This document shows positions 15,652-25,154 of a stretch of DNA of 64,000 nucleotides, one piece after another. Under the pieces are notes generated by a model that was given only the letters and a program-made list of their open reading frames with translations, had not been told where the DNA came from and made no database searches. The DNA lies in assembly GCA_900551075.1 (NCBI GenBank), contig URVB01000008.1:1-64000 (forward strand). Direction: 5' to 3'. Made by a program: the position numbers and the translations under genes. Origin of the DNA: an uncultured Blautia sp. (GTDB lineage Bacteria > Bacillota > Clostridia > Lachnospirales > Lachnospiraceae). The stretch's first letter is position 1, and each line of letters opens with the position of its first letter.

Positions 15652-18231
15652 ATGAAGGCGATAAAATTAAGAACAGAGCAGATGGTAAATCCAATCGGAA
15701 TTGATGTGAAAGAACAGTTCCTTTCCTGGATTTGTGTAGCCGGAACCTTTCAGAGTGCATATCAGATTACAGCCTGTACCGGAGATAAAGAGATTTATGA
15801 CAGCGGAAAGGTAGAAAGTCAGGAAATGCATCATCTGTTAGAAATGAATCTGGAAAGCAGACAGCGTGTCTGCTGGCGGGTCCGCCTGTGGGACGAAAAT
15901 GGCGAAGCAGGAGAATGGAGCGAAGAGGCTTCCTTCGAGATGGGACTCTTAAACGGTGAAGATTGGAGTGCCCAGTGGATCAATCCGGAGCTTTCCAAAA
16001 TCACAACTAAAGAATACGACTGCAGCGATGCCATCAACGCGCAGGCAAAGAAGGAATGGGAGACACGGGAAATAGAAGGAGAATATGCCGTCCATCAGCC
16101 TGCAAGCTATCTGCGCCGCACATTTACCGCTCCGAAAGGAGAAACCAAACGTTTTTATGTTACCTGTCACGGACTTTACGAAGCATGGCTGAACGGGAAG
16201 CGTGTAGGAGATGCCGTTCTGATGCCTGGCAGCAGTAACTACAACTATGAGCTGGTTTATCAGACCTATGAGGTTGCAGACTTATTGGCTGAAGGTGAAA
16301 ATGAACTGGTGATCGTTCTCGGTGATGGCTGGTATCGTTCCACGTCCGGTGTGGATGGAGACCGGGGTGTGTACGGACAGGAACTGGGACTTTTGTGTCA
16401 GTTGGAAGTGGACGGAAAGCCGGTGCTTGTATCTGATAAAACATGGGAAGCAAGTCAGGCAGGACCTCTGCAGCAGAATGATATGCAGCAGGGTGAAGTA
16501 TATGATGCGAGAAAAGAAGCATTTGTCACAGAAAACGATGTGTGGCATCCGGTAAAAACAGAGGACTTCGATAAGAGTATACTGAAAGGAATGAACACTG
16601 TCCCAATCAAGGAAATGGAGACTTTTGAAGGAAAGCTGATTCAGACTCCGAATGGAGAGAAAGTCATTGATTTCGGACAGAATCTTGCCGGATATGTAGA
16701 TTTTACCGTGTCCGGAAAAAGCGGAGAAACTCTTGTCTTAACACATGGAGAGACTCTGGATGAGAATGGAAACTTCACAACAGAGAATTTCCAGGACCGC
16801 AAGCGCCACAAAGAAGGCGGTACCTATCAGATGATCTCCTACATTTGCAAGGATGGAGAGAATCATTATAAGCCAGGATTTACCATCATGGGATTCCGTT
16901 ACGCAAAAGTGGAGACCGCGTTAGATTTGTCAGATGCAAGATTTATCGCCCATGCAGTATATTCTGAGATGGAAGAAACCGCAGATTTTACATGTGGAAA
17001 TGCGGATGTGAACCAGTTGGTTTGGAACAGTAAATGGAGTCAGAAGGGAAATTTTTGTGATGTGCCGACGGACTGCCCGACCCGTGAGAGAGCAGCGTGG
17101 ACAGGCGATGCAGGAATTTATGTAGATACCGGTCTGATGCTGATGGACAGTTATCATGTATACAGGAAGTGGTTAGCGCAGTGCCGTTACGGACAGTATC
17201 CGGAAGGAAAGGTAGCCAATATTGCGCCACCGAACAGCAAAGGAAGCTTCATGACAGCGATGCTGGCAGGTTCTGTCGGCTGGGGTGATGCCTGTATCAT
17301 CGTGCCGATGGCAATGTATCGCAAATACGGAGACATCCGTATTCTGAAAGAGAACTATGATATGATGAAGCGTTGGTACGCATTCCTGGAAAGCCGTGCA
17401 GAAAACAATGCCATCCGGTCGGGAATTGATTACGGTGAGTGGTGCGAGCCGGGTTCCAATCCGATGATGTCTATGCAGAACGGAAACTTCGATGTTGCAA
17501 CCGCATATTTCGCACATTCAGGGGAAATACTGTCTGAAATTGCAGCAATTCTTGGCAATGAAGAGGATGCGGCACATTATCGTGAAGTATCCGAAAACGC
17601 AAAGAAGGCATTTGAGGAACTATTCACAAAAGACGGCGTGGTGGAATCCGAGCGCCAGTGCCAGTACATTCGTCCGGTTCAGTTTAAGCTTGTGGATGAA
17701 GAGAAATGTGAGAAGAATGCAGAGAAGCTCAATGAACTGGTGATTGCAAAAGACTATCATCTGAACACCGGATTCCTGACAACACCGGCAATCTGCGGTA
17801 CGCTGTGCGAATACGGATATGAGGATACTGCATTCAAGCTTCTGCTGCAGGAGTCAGCGCCGGGATGGCTGTATGCCGTGAAGAAGGGAGCAACGACAAT
17901 CTGGGAGACATGGGATGGTATCGACGAAAAGGGACATCCGAGAGAATCGCTGAACCATTATTCTTATGGCGCAATTACCGGATGGCTGATTGGCGGTGTG
18001 TGCGGAATTTTGCAGGAAGGAAGAAAAATCACGTTAAAACCAATTGTATGCAAGGAATTATCCCATGCAAAAGCGGTGTATGATTCTCCGGTGGGAAAAA
18101 TAGAAAGTGGCTGGAAATATGAGGGAGACAAGATTACATTTGAGTTTGTCATTCCGGTAAATACAACGGCAGAAGCAGTGCTTCCTGGTGGGAAGCGTTA
18201 TGAACTTGCTCCGGGAGTGCATCGGTTTTAA
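15652..18231 (+). CDS. alpha-L-rhamnosidase, GH78
   Basis: Hydrolyses terminal alpha-L-rhamnose from glycosides or oligosaccharides. The 859-residue protein has the family architecture: N-terminal beta domains with SYLRRTFTAPKGETKRFYVT and LNGKRVGDAVLMPGSSNYNY, then the (alpha/alpha)6 barrel. The barrel contains the GH78 signature DCPTRERAAWTGDAG (from D474), YGEWCEPG and GATTIWETWDG. ATG 15652 follows AAGGAG with an 11-base spacer; an upstream in-frame ATG has no site. No signal peptide is seen, so it acts inside the cell. It is a single-gene unit ending near a hairpin shared with the convergent tetR. Confidence 0.92.
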   Translation: MKAIKLRTEQMVNPIGIDVKEQFLSWICVAGTFQSAYQITACTGDKEIYDSGKVESQEMHHLLEMNLESRQRVCWRVRLWDENGEAGEWSEEASFEMGLLNGEDWSAQWINPELSKITTKEYDCSDAINAQAKKEWETREIEGEYAVHQPASYLRRTFTAPKGETKRFYVTCHGLYEAWLNGKRVGDAVLMPGSSNYNYELVYQTYEVADLLAEGENELVIVLGDGWYRSTSGVDGDRGVYGQELGLLCQLEVDGKPVLVSDKTWEASQAGPLQQNDMQQGEVYDARKEAFVTENDVWHPVKTEDFDKSILKGMNTVPIKEMETFEGKLIQTPNGEKVIDFGQNLAGYVDFTVSGKSGETLVLTHGETLDENGNFTTENFQDRKRHKEGGTYQMISYICKDGENHYKPGFTIMGFRYAKVETALDLSDARFIAHAVYSEMEETADFTCGNADVNQLVWNSKWSQKGNFCDVPTDCPTRERAAWTGDAGIYVDTGLMLMDSYHVYRKWLAQCRYGQYPEGKVANIAPPNSKGSFMTAMLAGSVGWGDACIIVPMAMYRKYGDIRILKENYDMMKRWYAFLESRAENNAIRSGIDYGEWCEPGSNPMMSMQNGNFDVATAYFAHSGEILSEIAAILGNEEDAAHYREVSENAKKAFEELFTKDGVVESERQCQYIRPVQFKLVDEEKCEKNAEKLNELVIAKDYHLNTGFLTTPAICGTLCEYGYEDTAFKLLLQESAPGWLYAVKKGATTIWETWDGIDEKGHPRESLNHYSYGAITGWLIGGVCGILQEGRKITLKPIVCKELSHAKAVYDSPVGKIESGWKYEGDKITFEFVIPVNTTAEAVLPGGKRYELAPGVHRF

Positions 18232-18236
18232 ACGAT

Positions 18237-18293
18237 GGGGCTGTCGGGAAACAGGTAGTCCCCTGTTTGGACTATCTATTTTCCGACAGTCCC
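18237..18293. terminator. hairpin between convergent GH78 and TetR genes
   Basis: GGGGCTGTCGGGAAA (18237-18251) pairs with TTTTCCGACAGTCCC (18279-18293) with only two wobble pairs; an inner stem AGGTAGTCC/GGACTATCT extends it. There is no proper T run, so it may be a transcript-end structure rather than a strong intrinsic terminator. Confidence 0.45.
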
Positions 18294-18309
18294 TTTGCAG
18301 CAGTAAGGG

Positions 18310-18867
18310 TTACGAAAAAGCATCGCAAATCCCGCCAGTCGCCCTTTTCATAATGCGAATAACGTCAGGAATACTTTCTTTCATTCCTGTCTGCTCCCAG
18401 TAACCGAGGACTCCGCTGCATCCCTGCGTAAAGTATTGAAAGAGCATATTCACCTCCGCTTCGCTTAACTGCGGAAAACGGGAGCGAAAATCAGGAAAAA
18501 TCAGATGATATATCTTTAAAAATACTTTCAGTGACAAAGCGGGATCGCCGTTTGCGGAAGCAAGTGTGTGGTAGGTATCCCGGTTTTCTTTCATATAAGT
18601 TAATGCATCAGTCATCCAAAGATCGAAGTCTTTGCGCCATTTATTTTTGAAGCCATTCTCCAGATGTGTGAGGAAGGATTCTTCTGTTTTTTCAAGCAAA
18701 TCATAAGGATCTGCATAGTGTTTATAAAAGGTGGATCGGTTGATCTGACATTTCTGGCAGATTTCGCTTACAGTAATTCTTGAAATCGGTTTTTCCTTTA
18801 AAAGTTCGAAAAATACCTGATGAATATGGTTCCTTGTTTTTTGAACACGCGCATCGTTGATATTCAT
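18310..18867 (-). CDS. TetR/AcrR family transcriptional regulator
   Basis: A 185-residue repressor. Residues about 10-55 form the TetR helix-turn-helix (ISRITVSEICQKCQINRSTFYKHY); the rest is the helical ligand and dimer domain, close to the DhaS/TetR_C type seen in Firmicutes. ATG at 18867 follows AAGGAGAAAAACAAT; longer in-frame starts reach into the promoter region. It is divergent from the MATE pump at 19079 and probably represses it and itself. The ligand is unknown. Confidence 0.85.
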   Translation of the reverse strand: MNINDARVQKTRNHIHQVFFELLKEKPISRITVSEICQKCQINRSTFYKHYADPYDLLEKTEESFLTHLENGFKNKWRKDFDLWMTDALTYMKENRDTYHTLASANGDPALSLKVFLKIYHLIFPDFRSRFPQLSEAEVNMLFQYFTQGCSGVLGYWEQTGMKESIPDVIRIMKRATGGICDAFS

Positions 18868-18921
18868 ATTGTTTTTCTCCTTTAAAAACCAGATAAGCAA
18901 CACTTGTGGATTTATTGATGG

Positions 18922-18982
18922 TTGTTTTGCTTTGTTTACCTGTATTATAATAGAGGCAACAAAAATAATCAATATATGTTGT
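18922..18982 (+). promoter_or_regulatory. MATE promoter and possible TetR operator
   Basis: TTGTTT (18922-18927), 18-base spacer, TATAAT (18946-18951). Just downstream CAACA and TGTTG form a spaced inverted repeat (about 18958-18982) that could be a TetR site. A small hairpin GTCGC gta GCGAC follows in the leader. Confidence 0.4.
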
Positions 18983-19078
18983 TTATCTTGAACACAGACA
19001 AGTCGCGTAGCGACCTGCGTTCATGAGCAAGTAGCAAAGCGGGTTGCGAATGTCCGCTTTATCGGAGGAAAGGGAGCG

Positions 19079-20488
19079 ATGGGTATGACTGAAAAGCAAC
19101 AGGAATTATTTGAATCGAAATCCGTCTGGAACGCCATCTTTACAATGTCGGTACCTGCCATGGTTACAATGGTTGTGATGATTCTATATAATATGGCGGA
19201 CATGTATTTTGTAGGACGAACAGGGGATACGTTGCAGGTGGCGGCGGTTTCTCTTGTCGGACCGGTGTTTTCTATTATGATGGCAGTCGGCAGTATGCTT
19301 GGCGGCGGGGCCTGTGCCCTCATTGCCAGGACACTGGGAGAAAAGAATACGGAAGAAGTACATCTGTACTCCAGTCTCTGCTGCTGGGGCGGTATCTGCT
19401 TTGGAGTGATCTTCGGCGGCATTGTGTTGCTCCTTCGTGAGCCTCTTCTGACGTTTCTGGGATCTAATGCAGAGATGCGCCCCTATGCGTCTGTGTACCT
19501 GACATTTTTAGCACTGGGGGCGCCGGTCATGATTTTTGCGACCGCAGGAGGAAGTGTCTTAAGAGCAGAAGGGGCAGTCAGACAGTCCATGTTCAGTAAC
19601 CTGTTATCTACAGTGACCAATATCATTCTGGATCCGATTTTTATCCTGAATCTGAAATTAGGAGTGGGAGGCGCTGCAATAGCCACTGTAATTGGAAATA
19701 TTGCGGCTGCTGTCTATCTGATTATTTATTTCAGGAAGGGGAAGAGCAGTCTGCGTGTGCATCCGAAGTATGCAATGCAGAAGCCCTGGAAAATCATGAA
19801 CATTGCTGCAATCGGACTGCCGAATCTGGTAAGCAGTACACTGGTCGGATTTGCAGGAGCATTTGCCAATCAGCTTCTTGTACAATATGGCACGATAGCG
19901 GTGGCGGCGATGGCGGCGGCAGGAAAATCTACGATGATGATCAGTATGCTGCAGATGGGACTGACGATGGGAGTTCAGCCGCTGATGGCATACAGTTATG
20001 GAGCGGAAAATCTGGACAGACTGAAAGAAATTATAAAGAAAATAGCGATTCTGACAATCGGAATCGGACTGGTGGTCAGTGCCGTCTGTTTCGTCGGAAG
20101 CAAAACAGCAATATCACTGTTCTTAAGAGAGCCACAGGCATTGGAGTTTGGTCAGAAGATGATCCGCCTTCTCGTTCTTTCCGGACCGTTTCTGGGACTT
20201 TATTATATCTGCAGTAATTTTCTGCAGGCAAGCGGCAATGCAGCGGTTGCAACATTTACCAGTCTGCTGCGGCAGGGAATCTTTTTGATTCCGCTTCTCT
20301 ACATTATGAATCATTTCTTCGGAGTAACCGGTAACATCTGTGCGCATCTGACGGCAGATATTACGGCAAGTCTGCTGGCGGGTGTGTTTGCGATACGGCA
20401 GTACCGAAAATTAAAATCTGAGGTTGCAGTCAAAGAACCTGTGAATGAAAAAGGGATATCAAGAGACACCAAATTAACAATATGTTAA
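19079..20488 (+). CDS. MATE family efflux transporter
   Basis: A 469-residue membrane antiporter with about 12 hydrophobic segments in two homologous halves. The N-terminus MSVPAMVTMVVMILYNMADMYFVGR form and the repeated motif in the second half (AAIGLPNLVSSTLVGFAGAF) match the NorM/DinF-type MATE family. GGAGGAAAGGGAG precedes ATG 19079 (an alternative ATG is at 19085). It expels cationic drugs or metabolites in exchange for Na+ or H+. It is divergent from the TetR gene that probably controls it. Confidence 0.92.
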   Translation: MGMTEKQQELFESKSVWNAIFTMSVPAMVTMVVMILYNMADMYFVGRTGDTLQVAAVSLVGPVFSIMMAVGSMLGGGACALIARTLGEKNTEEVHLYSSLCCWGGICFGVIFGGIVLLLREPLLTFLGSNAEMRPYASVYLTFLALGAPVMIFATAGGSVLRAEGAVRQSMFSNLLSTVTNIILDPIFILNLKLGVGGAAIATVIGNIAAAVYLIIYFRKGKSSLRVHPKYAMQKPWKIMNIAAIGLPNLVSSTLVGFAGAFANQLLVQYGTIAVAAMAAAGKSTMMISMLQMGLTMGVQPLMAYSYGAENLDRLKEIIKKIAILTIGIGLVVSAVCFVGSKTAISLFLREPQALEFGQKMIRLLVLSGPFLGLYYICSNFLQASGNAAVATFTSLLRQGIFLIPLLYIMNHFFGVTGNICAHLTADITASLLAGVFAIRQYRKLKSEVAVKEPVNEKGISRDTKLTIC

Positions 20489-20546
20489 GTATGGAGGAGA
20501 TAGAAAATCAGGCCGTTTGCGCATAAATAGAAGGAGGTAAAATAAG

Positions 20547-22085
20547 ATGAGACAGTATGAAATGTGTGAAATCACAGTACATGGAAAAACAGAAGAGAAT
20601 AGCTGGGCGATGAGCGCACCGGAGGCAGTATTTGCATGTGGAGATTCTATTCATAAAGTGAAGGGTTTTGCAGCAGGTGAGGGAACCTATAAAATCCGTT
20701 TTCTCCCGGAAAAAGCAGGTATCTGGAACTATAAAATTACCGGTGTGGTTCAGGGAGAAGGAACCGTAGAAGTGGAACCGGCACCGGAAGAAAGTCATGG
20801 AAAGGTATCAGCGGAAGACTGTCATTTTGTTTATCAGGACGGAACGTATTATTATCCGTTCGGGACAACGGTCTATGCACTGGTACATCAGACCGAAGAA
20901 TTATATGAAGAGACCATGCACACGCTGGAGAATGCGCCATTTAACAAAGTGAGAATGTGTGTATTTCCAAAGCACTATGATTTTAACCACAATGAACCGA
21001 GATATTATGCGTTTGAGAAGAATGAAGAAGGAAACTGGGATGTAAATCGTCCGTGCTATGCATATTGGGAGATGCTGGAAGAGGCAATTCTCAGGTTGAA
21101 CAGCATGAGAATCCAATGCGATCTGATCCTGTTCCATCCGTATGACAGATGGGGATTTTCAAAGTTTACAGAAGAAGAGGATCTGATATATCTTGACTAT
21201 GCAATCCGAAGATTGTCTGCAATGCCGAATGTGTGGTGGAGTATGGCGAATGAGTATGATCTGGTCCGCACAAAAACACAGGAGCACTGGGAGGATATTG
21301 AAGAATATCTTGCAGAAAATGATCCATACAGGCATTTGACTGGCAATCATAACTGCTTTAGATTCTGGGATCACACACGAAAAAATATTACGCATGCATC
21401 ACTTCAGACAAAGGTTTTGCCGCGTGTTGCATATTGGAGAACCATCTATAAGAAACCGGTATGTATTGATGAATGCTGCTATGAGGGGAATATCATGCAT
21501 ACGTGGGGCTCCATTTCCGGCAGGGAGATGACGTATCGCTTCTGGAGAACAGTGGCGAGAGGCGGATACTGTACGCATGGAGAGACCTTCTATAGTGACG
21601 ATGAGGTTCTCTGGTGGGCAAAAGGCGGAAAACTAAAAGGAGAAAGCCCGAAAAGAATCGCATATTTAAAAGAGATTGTGGATGCACTTCCGGGACCGAT
21701 CGAACCGGTATGCGGCGGGGTCGAGGAGATGCTTTTCCAGACACCGGAGGAACTGGAGAAACGCGCTGCAATGATGCCTCCGAGATATGCTCCGGTAGTA
21801 AGAACAATCGGATCTGTAGATAAAGCAGATTTACAGGCACTGGTTGAATCTGAACTTGTCTATTCAGGTCGTGTCGGAGAAGAAGCATACATTACATTTT
21901 ATGATCTGCGTACCTGCGTAAAGTCTGAGATGCAGCTTCCGGAAGATAAAAAGTACAAGCTGGAACTGATCGATATATGGAATATGACCAGAGAGACCCT
22001 GAAAGAAGGAGTAAGCGGAAAAGTGGAGTTTGAAATGCCGGGAAAAGAAGGATATGCGGTACTTGCAACGCGTGAATCAGAATAA
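20547..22085 (+). CDS. DUF5060/DUF4038 glycosidase-like protein
   Basis: A 512-residue protein with a small N-terminal beta domain (DUF5060 type, residues 1-80, VKGFAAGEGTYKIRFLPEKA), a TIM barrel of the DUF4038 apiosidase-like type (about 95-400) and a C-terminal beta domain (DUF5605 type). Candidate catalytic acids are E236 in WWSMANEYD and E309 in CIDECCYEG. No signal peptide is present. AAGGAGGTAAAATAAG precedes ATG 20547. A close paralog is encoded at 41299-42843. The substrate is unknown; GH140 apiosidases are the nearest characterised relatives I can name, but that is only fold-level guidance. Confidence 0.8.
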   Translation: MRQYEMCEITVHGKTEENSWAMSAPEAVFACGDSIHKVKGFAAGEGTYKIRFLPEKAGIWNYKITGVVQGEGTVEVEPAPEESHGKVSAEDCHFVYQDGTYYYPFGTTVYALVHQTEELYEETMHTLENAPFNKVRMCVFPKHYDFNHNEPRYYAFEKNEEGNWDVNRPCYAYWEMLEEAILRLNSMRIQCDLILFHPYDRWGFSKFTEEEDLIYLDYAIRRLSAMPNVWWSMANEYDLVRTKTQEHWEDIEEYLAENDPYRHLTGNHNCFRFWDHTRKNITHASLQTKVLPRVAYWRTIYKKPVCIDECCYEGNIMHTWGSISGREMTYRFWRTVARGGYCTHGETFYSDDEVLWWAKGGKLKGESPKRIAYLKEIVDALPGPIEPVCGGVEEMLFQTPEELEKRAAMMPPRYAPVVRTIGSVDKADLQALVESELVYSGRVGEEAYITFYDLRTCVKSEMQLPEDKKYKLELIDIWNMTRETLKEGVSGKVEFEMPGKEGYAVLATRESE

Positions 22086-22165
22086 GCTGAAATTAAAGAA
22101 GGGGTCTGTTATGAGACAATATGTTAATAAAATTGGACGAAGATAGTGAAAATGCAAACATAAAA

Positions 22166-22180
22166 ATGAAATCGCATTCG
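22166..22180 (+). promoter_or_regulatory. candidate catabolite-responsive element (cre)
   Basis: ATGAAATCGCATTCG matches the relaxed Bacillus cre pattern WTGNAANCGNWNNCW at all but the last position. It lies 89 bases before the GH1 start, suitable for CcpA repression. Confidence 0.35.
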
Positions 22181-22268
22181 CGGGAAAAAGAGTTTTAAGA
22201 TATTCTATACTTGAAAACAGGAAAACTGTAAAAGGCAGTATATGTTATAGAAAAAGGAGAGAGAGACT

Positions 22269-23576
22269 ATGAGTACGTTACCACAGGATTTTCTGGTAGG
22301 TGCAGCAACAGCAGCACATCAGGTAGAAGGCAACAACATCCACAGTGATTACTGGGCAATGGAACATATGAAATACGGAAACTTTAATGAGCCGTCTTTA
22401 GATGCAGTTGATCATTACAACCGCTATGAAGAAGATATCAGGATGATTGCAGAAGCCGGCCTGAATGCGTATCGATTCTCTGTTGAATGGGCAAGAATCG
22501 AGCCGGAGCAGGGCGTTTATGATGAGAAGGAAATCGAACATTACCGCAAAGTTCTCACATGCTGCCGTGAGAATGGGGTGGAGCCGATTGTGACAATGAT
22601 GCACTTCACATCTCCCAAATGGCTGATTGAGAATGGCGGCTGGGAGAATGAGGCTACGATAGATGCGTTCAAAAACTATTGTCAGTATGTAACAAAACAG
22701 TTAGGTGATTTGATGCATTATGTCTGCACAATCAATGAGGCGAACATGGGAATTCAGATAGCAGCAATCTCTGCACGCTATAGACGTCAGATGATGGCAA
22801 AGATGCAGAGAATGCAGCAGGGTGGAAAAGAGAAAACGGATTTGGAAGGAACTGCTCAGGTGGGCATGAATTTCAATGAGATGATGGCAAATATACAGAA
22901 GCAGAAAGAAGAAAATGTAGAAGTATTCGGAACAGATACGCTTCAGACATTTGTCAGTGCAAGAACACCGGAAGGTGACATGCTTGTGATGCGTGCACAT
23001 CAGGCAGCAAAAGCGGTTATGAAAGCTGTAAAACCAGAACTTCAGATTGGGCTTACCTTGTCGCTCCATGATATTCAGGCACAGGAAGGCGGAGAAGAAG
23101 CAGCGGCAAAAGAATGGATGGATGAATTTACGCACTATGTTCCATATATCAAAGAGGATGATTTCTTTGGCTTACAGAATTACTCACGTTCGCTCATCGG
23201 ACCAGACGGAATTCTTCCGATTCCGGAGGGGGCAGAGACAACCCAGATGGATTATGAGTATTATCCGGAAGGTCTGGAGCATGTGATCCGCAGAGTGTAT
23301 GAAGAAATGCCAATGCCGATTATGGTAACAGAGAATGGAATTGCCACAGCAGATGATACACGAAGAGTTGCATACATTCAGACAGCAATGAAAGGTGTTG
23401 AAAACTGTATTGAGGATGGAATTCCGGTAAAAGGATATATGTACTGGTCCATGCTGGATAATTTTGAGTGGCAGAAAGGGTTTGGAATGACATTTGGTTT
23501 GATCTCGGTAGACCGTACAAAACAGACTCGTACCGCAAAGCCGAGTCTTTCTGTGCTCGGAAGCTATACAAAGTAG
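22269..23576 (+). CDS. GH1 beta-glucosidase-type glycosidase
   Basis: A 435-residue retaining beta-glycosidase. GH1 landmarks are FLVGAATAAHQVEG at the start, FSVEWARIEP, the acid/base E157 in TINEAN, and the nucleophile E355 in MVTENGIA. The sequence lacks typical phospho-sugar binding residues that I can identify, so a non-phosphorylated substrate fits the GPH symporters nearby. Residues about 175-235 hold a Met/Gln-rich insertion unusual for the family. AAAGGAGAGAGAGACT precedes the ATG. It is monocistronic, with a strong terminator shared with the convergent AraC gene. Confidence 0.92.
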   Translation: MSTLPQDFLVGAATAAHQVEGNNIHSDYWAMEHMKYGNFNEPSLDAVDHYNRYEEDIRMIAEAGLNAYRFSVEWARIEPEQGVYDEKEIEHYRKVLTCCRENGVEPIVTMMHFTSPKWLIENGGWENEATIDAFKNYCQYVTKQLGDLMHYVCTINEANMGIQIAAISARYRRQMMAKMQRMQQGGKEKTDLEGTAQVGMNFNEMMANIQKQKEENVEVFGTDTLQTFVSARTPEGDMLVMRAHQAAKAVMKAVKPELQIGLTLSLHDIQAQEGGEEAAAKEWMDEFTHYVPYIKEDDFFGLQNYSRSLIGPDGILPIPEGAETTQMDYEYYPEGLEHVIRRVYEEMPMPIMVTENGIATADDTRRVAYIQTAMKGVENCIEDGIPVKGYMYWSMLDNFEWQKGFGMTFGLISVDRTKQTRTAKPSLSVLGSYTK

Positions 23577-23645
23577 TGGCAGCAGAAAAGATAACAGGGA
23601 ACGATGAGAAACACGCTTTGTGAGTTTCTCACGTTCGCAGGCGGC

Positions 23646-23692
23646 GCCAGGTTGGAAGGTAAGCATTCCAGCCTGGCTTATGCCTTTTTTTC
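23646..23692 (+). terminator. Rho-independent terminator after GH1
   Basis: GCCAGG-TTGGAA (23646-23657) pairs with TTCCAG-CCTGGC (23666-23677), followed by TTATGCC and a run of seven or more T to 23692. Confidence 0.8.
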
Positions 23693-23693
23693 C

Positions 23694-24902
23694 TTATCGT
23701 TTTGAGTGCTTCATTCGGTATTGACTTGGTGACATACCGGTGATTTTTGAGAAGGAAGAAGAGAAGTGACTGCGGGATCCGAAGGAGAGTTCATCACTGA
23801 TTTCCTGAATACTCATGTCAGTTGCACTGAGCAGCAGCCTGGCTTTCTCTAATTTCACCTGTTTGATAAAGTCTGTAACACTGACACCGGTCTCTGCCTT
23901 GAATTTGTGTGAGAAATAGTACTCCGTGTAGCCGATTCTTTTCGCAAGATCTGCAATCGAGAATGCCGCACCCGGATTCATGGTAATATAGTCACAGATA
24001 TTTTGGATTTGGGAAGAAACGTCCGTATTCTGTTTGGCAGAACGGACACGCTGCATAAAATCTTCCAGCATAGCATTGTTTAAGTTGTAAATAGCGGTTG
24101 TATCTTTGGCCTCCTCAATGCGCTGCATGTAATAGTCGTTTAGGGTATATGCAATGGAAGGGTTCAATCCGCCTTCGATCGAAGCCCGTGAGCACAGGAC
24201 AAGCAGAACGATCATATCATTCTTCTGTTTGCGGAGAGAGTCTCCTACATCAAATTTCACGCCGCTGCTTAATCTCATTGATTTGGAAATTGCTTTCGAA
24301 TAATCTGGATTTCCTTCGCGAAACATCTGAAGCATTTCCTGTTCTGCTTTCCAGACACCTGTATGTTCCTCCGATATCAGCTTTAATTCATCAGAACCGG
24401 AATCCTGTTTCTGCGGAAAAGAAATATCTTCCATAGTAATCCTTTCACCAGTGACTGCGTAGTGGAACATAATAGCATATTGATAAAGGCTCGATGTCGG
24501 TATGATCGGGATCTGCTCAATCTGTCGGAATATTTTGGAACGAATTTGTACAGAGAGTGGACGGGAGTTCAGCTCCTTTTTAATCAGAAGGTGGGAATTT
24601 TTTCCTCTTAAAATCGGCCCCAGCATATGAATATGCTGAAGCTTTGCCTGCTCATACTGGAAAGCGGCAATGTAAAGAAGTCCCATGGAAGAATCCAGCC
24701 ATATTGGCATACGTTTTCCGGATGCGATATATTCCTGTAAGGTGTCAGCAAAATCCAGAATGGAAGACGCATCACTGATTACGAGATCCTTCGGGCAGTT
24801 TGTCTCTTTGAGTTCCAGTTTCGGAGTGTAAGTCCACAAATATACTTCATAATTGCAGCGCAGCATTTCTTTAAAAAAATTCAGACGTTCTTCAACTATC
24901 AT
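23694..24902 (-). CDS. AraC family regulator with large sensory N-terminus
   Basis: A 402-residue regulator. The last 100 residues carry two helix-turn-helix units (FSIADLAKRIGYTEYYFSHKF and ISDELSFGSRSHFSSSFSKI, then MSPSQYRMK). The first 280 residues are a mixed alpha/beta sensory region without a cupin, shared with the paralog at 39626-40873 (both have HMLGPIL/LMGPMF and a YAIMFHYAVTGE / YAVMLHYSMTDE segment). It is preceded 21 bases upstream on the same strand by a small HPr-like gene, and is divergent from the GH2 operon it likely activates. Confidence 0.9.
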   Translation of the reverse strand: MIVEERLNFFKEMLRCNYEVYLWTYTPKLELKETNCPKDLVISDASSILDFADTLQEYIASGKRMPIWLDSSMGLLYIAAFQYEQAKLQHIHMLGPILRGKNSHLLIKKELNSRPLSVQIRSKIFRQIEQIPIIPTSSLYQYAIMFHYAVTGERITMEDISFPQKQDSGSDELKLISEEHTGVWKAEQEMLQMFREGNPDYSKAISKSMRLSSGVKFDVGDSLRKQKNDMIVLLVLCSRASIEGGLNPSIAYTLNDYYMQRIEEAKDTTAIYNLNNAMLEDFMQRVRSAKQNTDVSSQIQNICDYITMNPGAAFSIADLAKRIGYTEYYFSHKFKAETGVSVTDFIKQVKLEKARLLLSATDMSIQEISDELSFGSRSHFSSSFSKITGMSPSQYRMKHSKR

Positions 24903-24923
24903 CGCAAGACCTCCATATTTTCA

Positions 24924-25154
24924 TTATTCTTCAATCCACGGAAGAAGCAGTGATATATCCGCTTCATCATCAAAACGCAGGGAGCCGCTTAAAAAAAGTT
25001 CGGGCTCATTGGCGATTGAACAAAAGATATATTGGCTCAAGGTTGATTTTAATGCAAGGCAGTCACCTTCTGATGTTTCGAAAAAAACATTTCCAGAGCA
25101 TTTCTTTAATGCCTTTAAAAATTCCAGCATATCGATATCCTTTTTTATTTTCAT
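24924..25154 (-). CDS. small HPr/Crh-like protein
   Basis: A 76-residue protein upstream of and probably co-transcribed with the AraC gene. It aligns with the second half of HPr: V-F-F-E-T-S-E-G-D then ALKSTLSQYIF corresponds to the NLKSIMGVMSLG region of B. subtilis HPr, with Ser37 at the place of regulatory Ser46. The N-terminal His15 motif (HARPAT) is absent, as in Crh proteins that regulate rather than transfer phosphate. Its paralog at 40870-41097 has the same length and Ser37. AAGGAGATAACTT precedes the ATG. Function is inferred, not known. Confidence 0.6.
   Translation of the reverse strand: MKIKKDIDMLEFLKALKKCSGNVFFETSEGDCLALKSTLSQYIFCSIANEPELFLSGSLRFDDEADISLLLPWIEE

Noticed and set aside
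22110..22145. Short frame ATGAGACAATATG... after the first DUF5060 gene, starting MRQY like the DUF5060 proteins
   Set aside because: Only 11 codons before TAG. It may be the relic start of a duplicated copy, but four shared residues are too few to support a feature.
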